The notes under the pieces were generated by a model. That model saw only the letters and a program-made list of their open reading frames with translations, searched no databases and was not told where the DNA came from. A DNA stretch of 64,000 nucleotides, from positions 35,860,586 through 35,924,585 of the forward strand of contig OW388296.1 of the NCBI GenBank assembly GCA_936450465.1. Direction: 5' to 3'. Shown piece by piece: positions 33,942 to 46,360 of this stretch; the stretch's first letter is position 1; the number at the start of each line of letters is the position of its first letter. The translations under genes were made by a program, and so were the position numbers. Source of the DNA: Gibbula magus (Eukaryota; Mollusca; Gastropoda; Trochida; Trochidae).

Positions 33942-35199
33942 TAGATATATCCTTGTGAATGGTCAGGCAAATTTGCTTGCTAAATATCATAATGTATTAA
34001 CTAGTAATTGAAGAAACACTAGTACTCTTTTAAATTGTTCTAATTACATACGAGAAGCGCTTGCTCAAAGAAAACATGTTATTTCATCATAATGAATTTA
34101 TTGCAAAGTTTGTTCGTCTACTCTACAATAGTGTATTGTTTATATGCACTGTACATCGGCCGATGGCCTACAAACCGAAATAAAAGAATTGAATTAAGAA
34201 ATAACTTGGAGTCAGTAAATTTGTGTCGAAATCGGATATACTTGTTGAAGTTGGAAAGTCGAGACTATGTATTCATTATTTTCATAGATGTATTAAATAT
34301 TGGACAAGGCTCCTATATATGGAAACAAATCGTCATCCAAAGGCATGTTATTTAATAGTCATATGACGACCATGGTGGTGTCAGTTGGGTGTCACATGTT
34401 CGCACTTTATTGATGGACACTGGTTTTTCATATGTGTGGATCTCCCAAGACTGTGGTGACATGGAATGTTTTATGCAATGTCTTAAACAACGATGTAAAT
34501 TAAAGATATTCAGTATCAAATATGGCAAAGCAAATTAAATTCATTATCGTATCTTCAAACTTATTGTCACTTCAAGAATATTCTGAAACCAGAGCTTTAC
34601 ATTTTAGAACTTATTCCGAATAGAGACCTTGTACGTAATATGTGTACATTTAAATTCATGAGCCATAAACTTAATATCCAACTGTATCGATATGATACAA
34701 ATGTAAATACTGATCTACTGAAATGTACAAAATGTAATAATGACGTCATTGAAGATGAATATCACTTTTTATTAGTCTGTCCATATCATGACGATAGTAG
34801 GAATTCATTGTTCCTACCTAGATACTATTATACACATCTATCACAGTAAAAGTTTAAGTTGTTTATAACTTCCAATAATACTGATTGCTTAAAAAATCTC
34901 GGGTAAATTTTTAAGCATTATCTACCTATGTAAATAGTCACTTCGATGTCCATGTGCACTGAAAATTGTAATATTGTACTTTTGGCCATTAGACCTTGAA
35001 TATGAATAAACTTTCTTAATAATCAAATTAAAGTGCATATTGTCTATTGGCTAATGGCTATATCTATCTCTCTTGTCAAAAAACGAATGCTCTATATTAA
35101 CAATGTTAAGATCACCTGTAAGTATAATGATTAATATTTCATATATTATCAGATTGTATCCAAAAAATACACATAATGAGAGTGTAACTGTGTACTAGA

Positions 35200-35610
35200 A
35201 ACAGTAAATCTCGAAAGTGACTATTGGGCATTACAGTCGACCTTTAGATGCCATGTGCATGCTGTGCGCAAGATATACTAAGTCGTGCGCACGCGATACT
35301 AAGTCGTGAGCACGAGATACTAAGTCGTGCGCACGCGCTAGTAAGTCGAGCGCACGCGCTAGTAAGTCGTGAGCACGAGATACTAAGTCGTGCGCACGCG
35401 ATACTAAGTCGTGCGCACGCGATACTAAGTCGAGCGCACGCGATACTAAGTCGTGCGCACGCGATATCAAGTCGTGAGCACGAGATACTAAGTCGTGCGC
35501 ACGCGATACTAAGTCGTGCGCACGTGATACTAAGTCGTGCGCACGCGATACTAAGTCGTGCGCACGAGATAAATATTATTTTACCATGTCCCTTCAGCGC
35601 TTCCGTACTA
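35200..35610 (-). repeat. 21-bp GTGCGCAC minisatellite array (right, inverted copy)
   Basis: Reverse orientation of the 31-kb array: about 14 units of ACTAAGTCGTGCGCACGCGAT, then the same unique flank (CATGTCCCTTCAGCGCTTCC) at 35586-35605. At its inner edge is the same MITE-end fragment as at 31597 (inverted, ATTACAGTCGACCTTTAGAT). Confidence 0.95.
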
Positions 35611-35757
35611 ACTGACTTAGAACTCCACCTACTTTTGATTGACAGGTTCAATGACGTCACTGTTTCCGTGAGTTACTACGTAATCGTTTCATATGACGCG
35701 ATGTCGCCAAGCTGTATGGACTTGTTTTTATGAACACTCACTTTTCGGAAACGTATT

Positions 35758-37400
35758 CACCCCCTGGAACCCTGTACTGCAGGGTTATTTAATCGGCCAA
35801 AATGATCAATAAAAGAAACTATCACGTCAAATTGGTGATTTCTTTCTTTACGCATAAGGGTCGAACCCAATTGAACTTATTTCATGATTTAATTAAAATC
35901 AACAATTTATTTGCTCATACTCTTTCTTCTCGTTGCTCAAAATAAAATAAAACTCATATTTGAAATTGGTTTAATGGTATATTGGTTCGTCGGTCAGTGT
36001 CAGCAGAACTATTTACTGAAGAGATTTTGACATTTCATCTTATAGACATGTTATAAGTACTAGTTCATTAAAAAAACAAATGCGAGTTCATGGTATGCTT
36101 AATTTGTCACTCCTAACATCTTATCTGATGCCATTGTATAGGGACACATGATGGGTAGAACTGTTAATAATGTTCTTATAACCACGGACTTAATTTATAA
36201 CAACAATCATGTCAACTGATGTAAAAGTCATGATAAATGTCCTTTCTTCTCAATATGCCCAGAATAAACATCCATTATTATTACCACATTTACCAAAATG
36301 AAATTTGCTACACTTAAACGCATTATAATGGTTTGATAATTGCAACTGAATTGGGTTATACACAATTTAAGCGGTTAAAATATTGATTTGTGAATAAATT
36401 GTTGTAGATCGTTTTGGATACTAATGTGGGAATTATTTCATTGAAAAGGCATTTCTTTAGTTTAGTTGTGTTGTGTTGTTGGTAAGTGTTTGACGGTATA
36501 CTAAGTAGCTGGAGTTGAATACAGTGTCACACAAACGTCAAATAGACAAATTTAAAATAGAAGCTGTGTTGATATTTAATAGTAGTAAATTGGTTAACAG
36601 GATGGTAAAATGATGACAGCACTAGGATGGTTTTAGTACAAATGGCAGCTTCTTATGGTGTGACTTCTCAAATGCACTTTCATGCATGTTACATGTTTGT
36701 GATATATGGTTACAGAATGTACTTCATGCTTGTTCTTTTCAAAGGAATCAACTACTTTTTCGCTTCCTTTGCTAACGAAGCTCATATTCAGGAGTTCAAT
36801 GTCAGTCATTTTCATTATTTTGAAGCCCTTGACGCATTTAATTCCGATCACAACAACCAAAAACCACTATCACTGGAGGCCTGTACAGAACATGCAGTAC
36901 AGTCAGACGATCACGATCACTTCATCAACTATTTTTCACAAATTGTCTAAAAGTATTGAGTGAGTGAGTGAGTTATTGTTTAACGCCGCTTCGGCAGTAG
37001 TATTGCAGCCATTAGCGGCGAGCAAAAGTATTGAAGTAAACAACTAAAGACTTTGCCCAAATGATCATTACGACTTAAGTTTCCATTGATTTTTTAATCA
37101 ATTATTATTTACATACTGGCTTTAGTTCTCTTATGTTTAACATAATGCTACCAACGTAACTTGCCGATAACATTCTCAATTTTTAACTTACCTACATTAG
37201 AAAAAATATATGGATACACTAATGCCTCCATATGCATGGACTATGCTTACATTGAAGTAATGATTTGTTTGTGTTGATGGATTTAGATATGTCAATCAAT
37301 CGATACACTAACGTCCGTAATCTCCGATCACTATCACTGCATCTCTCGCTGTACAAAATCACTATTACTGGAGCCCTGCAGTACAGGGTTCCAGGGGGTG
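35758..37400. mobile_element. CAC-ended TIR element, 1.64 kb
   Basis: 27-bp inverted ends begin CACCCCCTGGAACCCTGTAC, with ATT directly outside both ends (35755-35757, 37401-37403). CAC termini plus a 3-bp duplication are typical of CACTA/EnSpm elements. The interior has no transposase I can recognise; it carries a small SINE tail insertion (36960-37023) and an unassigned open frame at 36627-36950. Confidence 0.75.
36960..37023 (-). mobile_element. 5'-truncated SINE tail, 64 bp
   Basis: GTGAGTGAGTGAGTTATTGTTTAACGCCGC... matches only the SINE 3' tail. The target duplication AAAAGTATTGA is at 36949-36959 and 37024-37034. Confidence 0.85.
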
Positions 37401-37699
37401 ATTTTCCCGCCTGTAGTCTGGAGAAATCCGCTATTAGAGATGGTTGACCCGTTTCAACTTCAGTCGGGCTTTGGAACCAGTCCCGCAGGTCCCTTTTCCG
37501 GCTAGTGTTTTCTAGCCATTGTGTGAAAAAGAAAATAAGCCATGTCGTCAGCCAGGTGTCTGTAGCTCCGCCCATGGACCGCTGCTTCACGATCGTCCTA
37601 TCGGAGAGTTTAAAATAACTGTGGCTGATAAATAAGTGACGTCATAGATACAACCACACTTTTCTTGATACATGATATATCGTTTATAGACCCCACCCT

Positions 37700-38580
37700 T
37701 CCTTCCACCAAATTCCATCCGTCCGTCTGTAAACTTTTCGCTTTTTAGACTTCTTCTCCAGAACCAGTGACTCTAGAGAGCTGAAATTTTATGTACATTC
37801 TCCTTGGCCATGGGGGATTATAAATCAATAAAGGCCTCACAGGCCATACCCTAAAAACCCATTATCATCTTCTTCTCCAGAACGAAAAGACCTACAAGGC
37901 TGAAATAATGTGTGTAGACTCTTTAGCCAATGGAGATTCTAAATTGAAGATTCGGTGACCATGGGGCCCCAAATAAAGGCCTCACAGGCCATGACCTAAA
38001 AACCTATTTTCATCTTCTTCTCCAGAACCAAAAAAGACCAGAAAGGCTGTAATATTGTGTGCAGACCCTTTAGCCAATGGGGATTCTAGATTGAAGATTG
38101 GGTGACCCTGGGGCCCCAAGTAAAGGCCTCACAGGCCATGACCTAAAAACCTATTTTCATCGTCTTCTCCAGAACAAAAAGACTTAGAAGAGTGCAGACT
38201 ATTTAGCCAATGGAGATTCTAAATTGAAGAACAAAAACCTATTTTCATCTTCTTCTCCAACTTCCAAACGCAAGGCATAACTCTTGCTAGTCTGCATTAC
38301 TGGCTGATTTAACCTTTGCGGTATTTCCCTCGCTTTGTTGTGCCTCGATAGTGAATCGCTGCACCAGAAATGCATAGTAGGCCTGGATTTCTAAACACAG
38401 ATTTCTTAAGGAAATACTGCAAGGCCTAAATCAGCCAGTAATGGAGACTGGCAAGAGTTATGCCTCGATTGGGAAGTTACTTCTTCTCCAGAACAAAAAG
38501 ACCTAGAAGGTATATTGTGTACAGACTCTTTAGCCAATTGAGATTTAAATTGTAGATTTGGTGACCCTGAGGCCCAAAAT
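37700..38580 (+). repeat. AGCTCATC-family core units, ends missing
   Basis: CCATCCGTCCGTCTGTAAAC at about 37715, then four to five diverged core units (CTTCTTCTCCAGAAC, TTAGCCAATGGAGATTCTAA, AGGCCTCACAGGCCATGACC). A 220-bp MITE has inserted at 38259-38478. Confidence 0.7.
38259..38478. mobile_element. Long-TIR MITE (AACTTCC family), copy 2
   Basis: Almost entirely two inverted arms: AACTTCC...CAAGGCATAACTCTTG and its complement, with GGCTGATTTA / TAAATCAGCC inside. CTTCTTCTCC occurs on both sides (38249-38258, 38480-38489), a 10-bp target duplication. Long inverted arms with a 9-11-bp duplication suggest Mutator-like mobilisation (inference). Confidence 0.85.
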
Positions 38581-38593
38581 AAATATTTCGTGG

Positions 38594-38770
38594 TTTAGTG
38601 CCAGTGTTTAGTGCCAATGTTTAGTGCCAGTGCTTAGTGCCAGTGTTTAGTGTCAGTGTTTAGTGCCAGTGTTTAGTGCCAGTGCTAAGTGCCAGTGTTG
38701 CCAGTGTTTAGTGCCAGTGCTTAGTGCCAGTGTTTAGTGCCAGTGCTTAGTGCCAGTGTTTAGTGCCAGA
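38594..38770 (+). repeat. 13-bp minisatellite
   Basis: About 13 units of CAGTGTTTAGTGC with CAGTGCTTAGTGC variants and one short unit near 38700. The next ~2 kb (38,780-40,850) is AT-rich and contains nothing I can assign. Confidence 0.95.
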
Positions 38771-40851
38771 CAGAGGCTATTACATAATCAGGTGTATTAG
38801 AGGGTGACATATGGATTAATTAAATATGTTGTCGACAAAAACAACCTTTTTGGACTTAACTTTGTTGACGCATCATTACTGTAGGTATAACAAAAGCTGG
38901 AGATGTAATGTTTAGTCGTTAGTGAAGGAAATTCCTTATGAAGATTTCTTAAAACGTGTTTTTTTTTCTCAGAAATATGAACATATACTGTTTTAAATTT
39001 TTTAATTGAGTTTAGTTTAGTTGGTTTCTGAAGACATGACGTATCTCTGACTGTTTCAGACGTGTTTATTACTCCTAGATTGAATTATTTTATATGGAGA
39101 CATTTCTTTTGTGATTTAGTATTGCTGCTCTGCTTCTATCTACGGTATACGTATATATGATATGTTTTAAGGTATAGTTGTGTACAAAAAATGGGTATAC
39201 GGTATGGAATGACCAACATGTATATGAAAAGTGTCACCAATTCTATTCCCTGTAATAGCCAAATGTTTCTCTATTATCTTTCTTTTTATTTTTGACAATA
39301 ACAGTTTACGGGTGTTCATTACGAATATTGGAAGCGGTATTCACTTAAATGTATTTTACTCATTTTGATATGATATAATTCCATCCTGAATTTAAAATAT
39401 AATTAATGTTATTACAGTTTTTAATAATTAATTAATTCAATTAGTTCATTCCATGTATGTTATTCACCTCAATTAAAATTCATGATATGTGACCATACTC
39501 AAATTGATGCCCTTCTATATAACATGATAATTTGTCATACTATTCACAAATGGCTCCTTTTTCAGTTTTGTTTGGAAATTACACCAAGAACGGATAATTA
39601 TCAAAAGCATGTTTGCCTTGAATTTTTACTTTGTATGTATGAATAAAGAAAAACATTACAAGTGGGTGATTATATTAACGTATATAATTGGAAATCATTA
39701 TATCTCCAGGTTGTATTTTTTGTGGCATGTGTTCACATATTTCAATCATTTAATAAATATATTGGATACATCCTGATTCACTCACGCGAGAAATGTCTTA
39801 ACTAAGCATCACATTAACCTAACACAGTGTGAATTCTAACAAAATGCTGTTCAATTTTGTAAATTCAGTCTGTAAAACATCGCTGTCGATTTTCCTTTGT
39901 GTACAGTTTGTAGATATTTGTGTACCGTTGGTAGTATTTTTACGGAATAACGTAAATGATCTATTTCATCCGTACCCTTCATTTCCAGGTCTCAAAGGGG
40001 TAACAAATTATATATTCATTATGTATATTTTAAGAGCTGTGACAAGGATATGCTTTTTATGACATTATCAACCATGCCTTTAAACACACACCCTGTAAGA
40101 GAAATCGTAATCAGGAAAAGATTGAGTAGGGGCATCCAAACTGTCCTTACTTAATAATATCAGAAACATGGTTTAAACAGAGGAGAAACATATTCCATCA
40201 ATGTAGATCAATGTAGACTCAAATGATGACAGTAATGTTATTGCTAGATATTCTATGAACATCGCAGCAAATATTTCAGTAACTGAAGGTCGCTTTTGTA
40301 GTCGAGAGTACATTAAAGTCATAACACAGATACGATACTCTTAAACTGGAATGATTCTATTAGTCAAATGCAAATCGATACATTTAGGGGGGAATATTTA
40401 CTCATAGGTCAAATAGAAAGGGTAAGAAAAGTATAGATAACAATTAGAAGTGGAAGTTGCTGTTACGTACAAAAAAAGGGTTGAGTAAATGTGAGTAGAA
40501 GGCATTGCTCGTTCTTACGTGTTTCTTGGACAAGTCAATTGGGTTCTTGATTACGTTAAAAGCTTTAACATGCATTTAAACACAGGTAACTCTAGATCGT
40601 TGATGCCTACACGAGTTTCACCAAGACAGAGAACGCACAAAGTGAACGTTTACAAAAATCTGAATTATCACATGATGGCTAATTAGAGCACAGTCAAATG
40701 CTTTCGTCCAATCATATGATTGTATTGTGGTCACGCGGAGTAAAAATATATCCCGATAGATGTACAGTTGTCTGGTTGCGTTCGGGTATCATGTTCATAA
40801 AATTGGTTTACAGACTTCTATTAAAAACAACAAACAATGCCGACTGATTGA

Positions 40852-40857
40852 TTTATT
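40852..40857 (-). terminator. Polyadenylation signal of the unknown minus-strand gene
   Basis: AATAAA on the minus strand begins about 30 nt after the stop codon at 40887-40889. Confidence 0.45.
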
Positions 40858-40886
40858 TATGTGGATAATACACAATTAAACACTTA

Positions 40887-42643
40887 TTACATTGACAAAT
40901 GAACTGCGGGGTTCCCTTTCCGAAAAGAAATAGTCGCTTCCGTTGATGGGGGTCTTCGAGCTTGAGATTCCTAAAAGAAGAATATAAGCCTGTATAAAAG
41001 CAAGTATAATGTGAGGTCAGTTGGGATTTTTAAAGTGTATTTCATTTATATCACGAGCAACTGAAACAGTGACAAGCATCAAACCATGTTGCCAATAGGT
41101 TGTTATATTTTCTGTTCCCCCCACGATATAAACAAGAGTCATCAGAAGATGACATATCCCACCGGTTCCACAAAATTTGTAAAACACATCTTTGACAGAT
41201 ACTTGTGTATCTACTACCGTACTTCAGTTAGTGGGTATTACAGAGTTTCAGGAATGTTAAGGGTTTTAGACATCTGCTCCAGAAGCAGTCAAAATCAACA
41301 ACAACCAACATCCCTCTCATGTTTCTATGGAAACAGAAAAAAATTAATTTTTCAGAAAAAATCTGATAATATGAAAAGGCACCACTTCAGTCAATGGGTA
41401 ATACACATGCAAAGTTTCAGGAAGATATGATGAACGGTTTTGGAGCTGTGCTCCGGAAACGAACCTGTCTCTGAACAAAATCCAATTTCAACACGTTTCT
41501 ATGGAAACGAAAAGAAAAAAATAATTCAGAAATTTGAAAATATCAAAAGGCACCACTTCAGTTAGTGTGTAATACACATGCAAAGTTTCAGGAAGATATG
41601 ATGAACGGTTTTGGAGCTGTGCTCCAGAAACGAACCTGTCTCTGAACAAAGTCCAACTTCAACATGTTTCTATGGAAACGAAAAAAAAATAAAATTTTCA
41701 GAAATCTGAAAATATCAAAAGGCACCACTTCAGTTAGTGGGTAATACACATGCAAAGTTTCAGAAAGATATCATGAATGGTTTTCGAGTTCTGCTCCGGA
41801 AACGAAATGATTACGGACGGACGGACAGACGGATGGACGGACGGACGGGCAGACGGCCGGGGTGATGACTATATCCCACGGTATTACATACCGGTGGGAT
41901 AAAAATAGTATTCAGAAGTTATAAAGACATAACTAACAAGAATTTTTTTAATAAAATTGTTTACCTTTTTGGAGTGTGAGAGGATGGAGGCTGCAGGCTG
42001 CAGGGTCGTCTCACTGAAACCCCATGCATTGTAACACAGCGTCCGAGCAATGTCCAGAAAAACGTTACATACTAAAAAATCCTTTCCCATAGACAGTTTG
42101 AGTACACTTTCGTTGCTGGAGTAACCTGAAATAATTTACTGCAATATAGACGTGACGTACATTAGTATATACAACAATAGCTATTACAACTAGTAAATTG
42201 ATAATTACAGCTCAACAAACAACTTAACATGATGGGACATATTTGAAATCCAAAAACAATAACTGTTATTGAATAAACCAATTTTATGTAAGTTAGTATT
42301 GAATTTTTACTATACACATTTTAAAAAGTAAGGAAAACAAAAGTAAAGTTACCTTTCCTGAATGGATAATGTACTTGTCCTTTGACTGTCCATGATGAAG
42401 CCATTGTGTGATCTGATTAATTCTACAAACCACTCAGTCTTTGTAGGCAATGAAATGTATAAGTGCTCAATATTTCTGAATAAAAACGTGCTTATCGTGC
42501 ATGTTCGCGATTCAAGCACGACACTTATGCTGTAGCACGACTCGTACGTTTTATATAAATTGTACGCCTCATGCACCTCGGACAATTTAAGAAATCCAAT
42601 GCTCACATTGCCGATGATGACGTCAATGACCCTAACATTTGCT
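40887..42643 (-). CDS. Unrecognised gene, three 3'-terminal coding exons
   Basis: Minus-strand exons 42353 to about 42643, 41965-42115 and 40887-40970 join with matching phases (2, then 0) and canonical GT/AG. The first, with TTTCATAAG or GTTAG as acceptor, reads VIDVIIGNVSIGFLKLSEVH...ISLPTKTEWFVELIRSHNGF; the donor is AAAG|GTAACT. The second reads NESVLKLSMGKDFLVCNVFL...RTLCYNAWGFSETTLQPAAS and ends SKK before GTAAAC. The third reads ESQARRPPSTEATISFRKGN and ends AVHLSM-stop. Codon-level regularity and intact frames argue for a real gene. The ~1-kb intron between exons 2 and 3 holds the 41131-41906 repeat. I do not recognise the family; there are no membrane segments or metal motifs. Upstream exons should lie to the right but were not found. 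Confidence 0.6.
41131..41906 (-). mobile_element. TATCCCACCGG element with ~172-bp tandem core
   Basis: Left end ACAAGAGTCATCAGAAGATG, three to four core units (AAAAGGCACCACTTCAGT near 41373, 41544 and 41716), then GGACGGACAGACGGATGGAC and a terminal palindrome TATCCCACGG..CCGGTGGGATA. Core units contain TTCTGCTCCGGAAACGA, the complement of the phrase in the 24.4-kb element. Confidence 0.8.
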
Positions 42644-44539
42644 TATGAAAATGAGAAATGTCATTGTTTTACATGTCGTGTTCGAGAGAATGTTTCCCAA
42701 GTTTGTTGACAATTCATTTGAAATATATCAGTTTTAAGACATTTATTCACTACTCAAACATTTGAGTCTAACGTCTCACCCAACCCTCTCAAACCCATAC
42801 ATTTATATCCCGATAATGTACTGCTACTCGTCCTCTATCTATTACTTAGATCCACTTAGATCCAATTAAGTTCATAATATAGTGGCGACAATTAAACAAT
42901 GAAAATATTGCTACTGACTCATCTGATGACTGTGACCCAGATTACAGAAATGCCCCCTTGTGTGACAGAACAGTTAAACGATTATTGACAATTACAAAAT
43001 AATATCTGTTGTTCCAATTACTGGACAATATCAATCAGGAATATCGCAGTTTTGCTGTTTTAGCTGATGTTCTCTGGTCTTATATTATTTCGTGGACATA
43101 TTTGACAACCTTGCGAATTATATTCTTTCGTAGTGCAAACGTGGCCATAAGTGAGTTATCAGTGTAATGTTGGTTTTTCAAAAGTGCCAGAAACTAATAA
43201 GCCTAAGGGAAGCTCATGGTAAGTTCCATAGTACATGTATAGCGTACAATGCCGTACATAACCTGTAAGTGATGCAAAACAATATGTTTTACGTAAAGAA
43301 TTGCTTGTGTGTGTCAGAAATGTTATGTTGATTACTCCTGTAAATATACAAGCGGTACATCAGCCGAAACTACAAACGGTACATCGAAGCAGTAATTTAT
43401 GATACAAACAAGCTACGAAAGGAAAAAAAACGACATACCGCTCTAGAATACAATCTGAAACCATTTCCTTGCCATGGGTCAAGTTATGCTTAGGAGTGAA
43501 TTTTATTTTAGAATTGTATTTATTTTTTGTCAAATTTTCATGTAAAACATCTCAATCGCATCAAAATTGTCGAAAGGGTCGATGAGCAAATCAAGTTTTG
43601 GATTATTTCTATACGCAGTACACTAAGACAGCTTTCCTCATTCACAAAATGTGTCATTTTCCTAATGTATTCATTACTGTGTACATATATAAATAGGATA
43701 AATCAGCCGTTACATACCGCGTGTTTTGTTTTCTACTCCTCTCTACAAACATATCATCGATGTACACATCTTTACTTCCGGTGTATTAGTACTATATGAT
43801 AGTAAACAGTGATCAAACAACTTCATCGTCCTCGTCCGGAGTGTTTGCACAAGTTCCAATTGCATATAAAAGCACATTGGGCCCTTCATCATCTGAACAG
43901 GAAATGACTATGGCACAAGATAATACTCTGCAGGAGTTCTACACCAGTATTGACTTTTCGTTATGTGTGCATGCTGTTCAGCACGTTATTAACATCATGT
44001 CAACAACATTTTAATGCTCTGATATTTTAAATATGCTGAATACAGCGTAATCAGTAATTACGAAATTGACACAGTGGACTTGCGTTTCTTTTGCTGTTCA
44101 GTATATTTTCCAATTAATGCTGATACATCATGCATGAAGCTCGAATGCCTTGACATGAGGGGGAAATCAGAATCATAATATGTGCTTAGCACTTGCACCA
44201 AACTTTGAAAGACTTGTTCTGGGTAATGTCAATGGGGATTTACACAGGACACCTATCTTTCTGCTTTAGGAAACCTTTCTACAACTGATTGGTCATCCAA
44301 CATGAAAAGAAACACTGATCATATCTGGTGTGCTTCTGTGCTGCTGCAGCTAAGTGATAGTTGTACCTATAACTCTCCGAGTGTATTAGATGATACACCT
44401 TCAGATTGCTCATAGTCTAGTAGAAATTTTGAAAAACTGGGACTTTTTTTTATAACAAATTTTGTTTATAAATCTTCCCCATGACAGTGCTGATGAACCA
44501 TGATAAACCCAACTAAAATCAACCTTTGGCAAAATGCAA

Positions 44540-45130
44540 TAGTCATGGGCTCTGTAGCTCATCAGGATTTAAATAATACACATGTTTCTGCATATTCAAA
44601 TGATCAATTTATACTATTTTATTGTTATTCATGCTAGCTTAGAACCCCTGAAAAACAAGGATTGATACTGTATTGATAAATTCATTGTTGACGATGGTAC
44701 AGATGGTCCATAGAAGCCGAAAAACCAAAATGGCGATTAATTTTGTCACCTAAGATGATAATCTTTTTGTAGGTTTCTACGTGATTATATCATCCAATTT
44801 GATTGTGAATCTGGCTTGTTTATATTAGAAATACCATGACTGATAACATATTGGTAATCCCGTTGTTGACAATAGCAAACATAATCAAAAATGGTGGTCA
44901 ATTTGTCACTGAAGTAAGAACATCCTTTGATTATCTAGAATTAAATTGTTTTCTTTAATCTTGTTACTATTAATTTAGGTTGGTGTTCTTAGCTTATGGT
45001 CTTCAAATAAATCTAGTCCAAGGGGTCAAATTAATTTCCCACCAAGAATGCCGTCAAATTCAAAATGGCCGTCAAATTCAAAATGGCCGCCACTGTCAAC
45101 ATGTATATTTTTGGGCATGTTTAGACATAT
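44540..45130 (-). mobile_element. AGCTCATC-family element with variant core
   Basis: A 3' end (ATGGGCTCTGTAGCTCATCA at about 44546-44569) in minus orientation, then sequence inverted relative to 30120-30560 (AATCCCGTTGTTGACAATAG, TTTCTACGTG). The 42,650-44,530 stretch to its left contains nothing I can assign. Confidence 0.55.
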
Positions 45131-45429
45131 TTATATGATTCAATAACTAAATTTTGGGTTTGAGGATGGTGTCTGTTTATTTTGCAGAGAATTGACTAGA
45201 AAAGTTATTTCAGAACTTTGTAGTGAACTGGCACTCTATCGTTCAGTTCAGTAATTTTGAAATACATTTCGGATGCCGTATACTACTATGCAATAATTGA
45301 AATTACACAATGTGACCTGGACAGTGCAAATATTCCACAATCGCTTTGAGTGTATCCTTTGATTCTCCAGATAATATTATTTTAGGTTTTCATTCTGTAT
45401 ACAGTATAGATTTCATATCAGCTTCAGTC

Positions 45430-46360
45430 ATCATGTCGTTGATATTTCTCTAGTGAATACTTGCTTAATTCGAAAAAAGCTTTTAAAACAGCATCCACAG
45501 TGACATCCTCTCTTTATATTACTACAACCACACTTCACCAGGTCTGTCCTGCCTGGTATACTGCTCTCGTTGTATGTTGAAACACTATATCTGATGACAT
45601 CAATGGCTCTTGATTTATAAGTAAATAACGTTTTATAATAACGCTCTCACGAGTTTATGTGAATGCAAACACCAAGATAGCAATTCAGGGGGTTCAATGG
45701 TAATCGTTGAAATTGCTGATAGTGATATATCCTAGAAGAGGCATAAGTTGTCAAATATCCTGTACTCATGAAGAATATGATAGCAGGCTTCTACTTCATG
45801 CAATCAATGTCATTGCTCAATGATACTAGAGCATCATGCTGCTCACTGTGGACACAGACATTGTTCTTTAGGCTGTATCCTTGTTCAGTCAAACCAGCCT
45901 CATGGCTCTCTTGGTAGCATTTGCTACTGGAAACAATCACAGAAACATACAAGCAAATACTTTTAGTGAGTGAGTGAGTTGGGGTTTAACGCCGCTTTCA
46001 AGAGTATTTCACTTATATCGCGGCTGCTAGTATTATGGCAGGGAGAAAGCCCACAACGCCATGTGGCTATGCACTGCGGTGAAACCTGCGAGCAGTGGCT
46101 GGAACTAGCGAACCATGGGTGGTACTACCCTGAAATTCAGTGTAGCATTGCACCCAAACCTGACTGCGTGTAGAACAGTTCTCTACTGCAGACAAAGTTG
46201 CCGTGCCCCTGGCGGGATTCGAACCCCGGACCTCTTGATCCCAAGCCGAACGCGCTAACCACTGCGCTATCCCGCCCCTGCAAATACTTTTACCAAGATC
46301 CATTCATCGTAGAAGATTGTCTCTGACGATTCATAACCATATCGGTTGTGATCCAACCTT
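45430..46360 (-). pseudogene. Decayed Cys-rich coding remnant split by a SINE
   Basis: Minus-strand frames carry SKCYQESHEAGLTEQGYSLK (about 45930-45870) and, after stops, SRAIDVIRYSVSTYNESSIP then LVKCGCSNIKRGCHCGCCF (about 45560-45500). The spaced cysteines resemble the C-rich tails seen in some mobile-element-associated ORFs of invertebrates. Frame breaks separate the pieces, and a SINE sits at 45966-46279. Identity uncertain. Confidence 0.3.
45966..46279 (-). mobile_element. tRNA-derived SINE
   Basis: Minus strand: head GGGGCGGGATAGCGCAGTGG with B box GGTTCGAATCC; tail TTTAACGCCGCTTTCA complement and (CTCA)n. The target duplication GCAAATACTTTTA is at 45953-45965 and 46280-46292. Confidence 0.95.

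Larger units (their letters stand above)
31720..34852 (+). pseudogene. Dead non-LTR retrotransposon (RT and C-terminal zinc motif), split by two insertions
   Basis: Frames near 31740-31800 read ETSTGVRQGCILF (RT block), then a frame-shifted ADDATLLDD at 31900-31930, the conserved F/YADD-type catalytic site region, and YLGVIFSKLA near 32080. Stops and frameshifts are frequent. The 3' part resumes after about 33944 and ends in an intact stretch 34640-34849 with CTKCNNDVIEDEYHFLLVCP, the CxxC...HxxxxC zinc motif found at LINE ORF2 C-termini. The two insertions are 32777-33400 and 33404-33941. The clade cannot be set by eye. Confidence 0.8.

Noticed and set aside
30993..35733. Open frames with repeating 7-residue 'SRAHDLI/ILSRAHA' pattern
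   Set aside because: Product of the 21-bp arrays, open in several frames on both strands.
36627..36950. 107-codon frame inside the CAC-ended element
   Set aside because: No recognisable motif, and overlapping frames are open on the other strand; kept only as a note.
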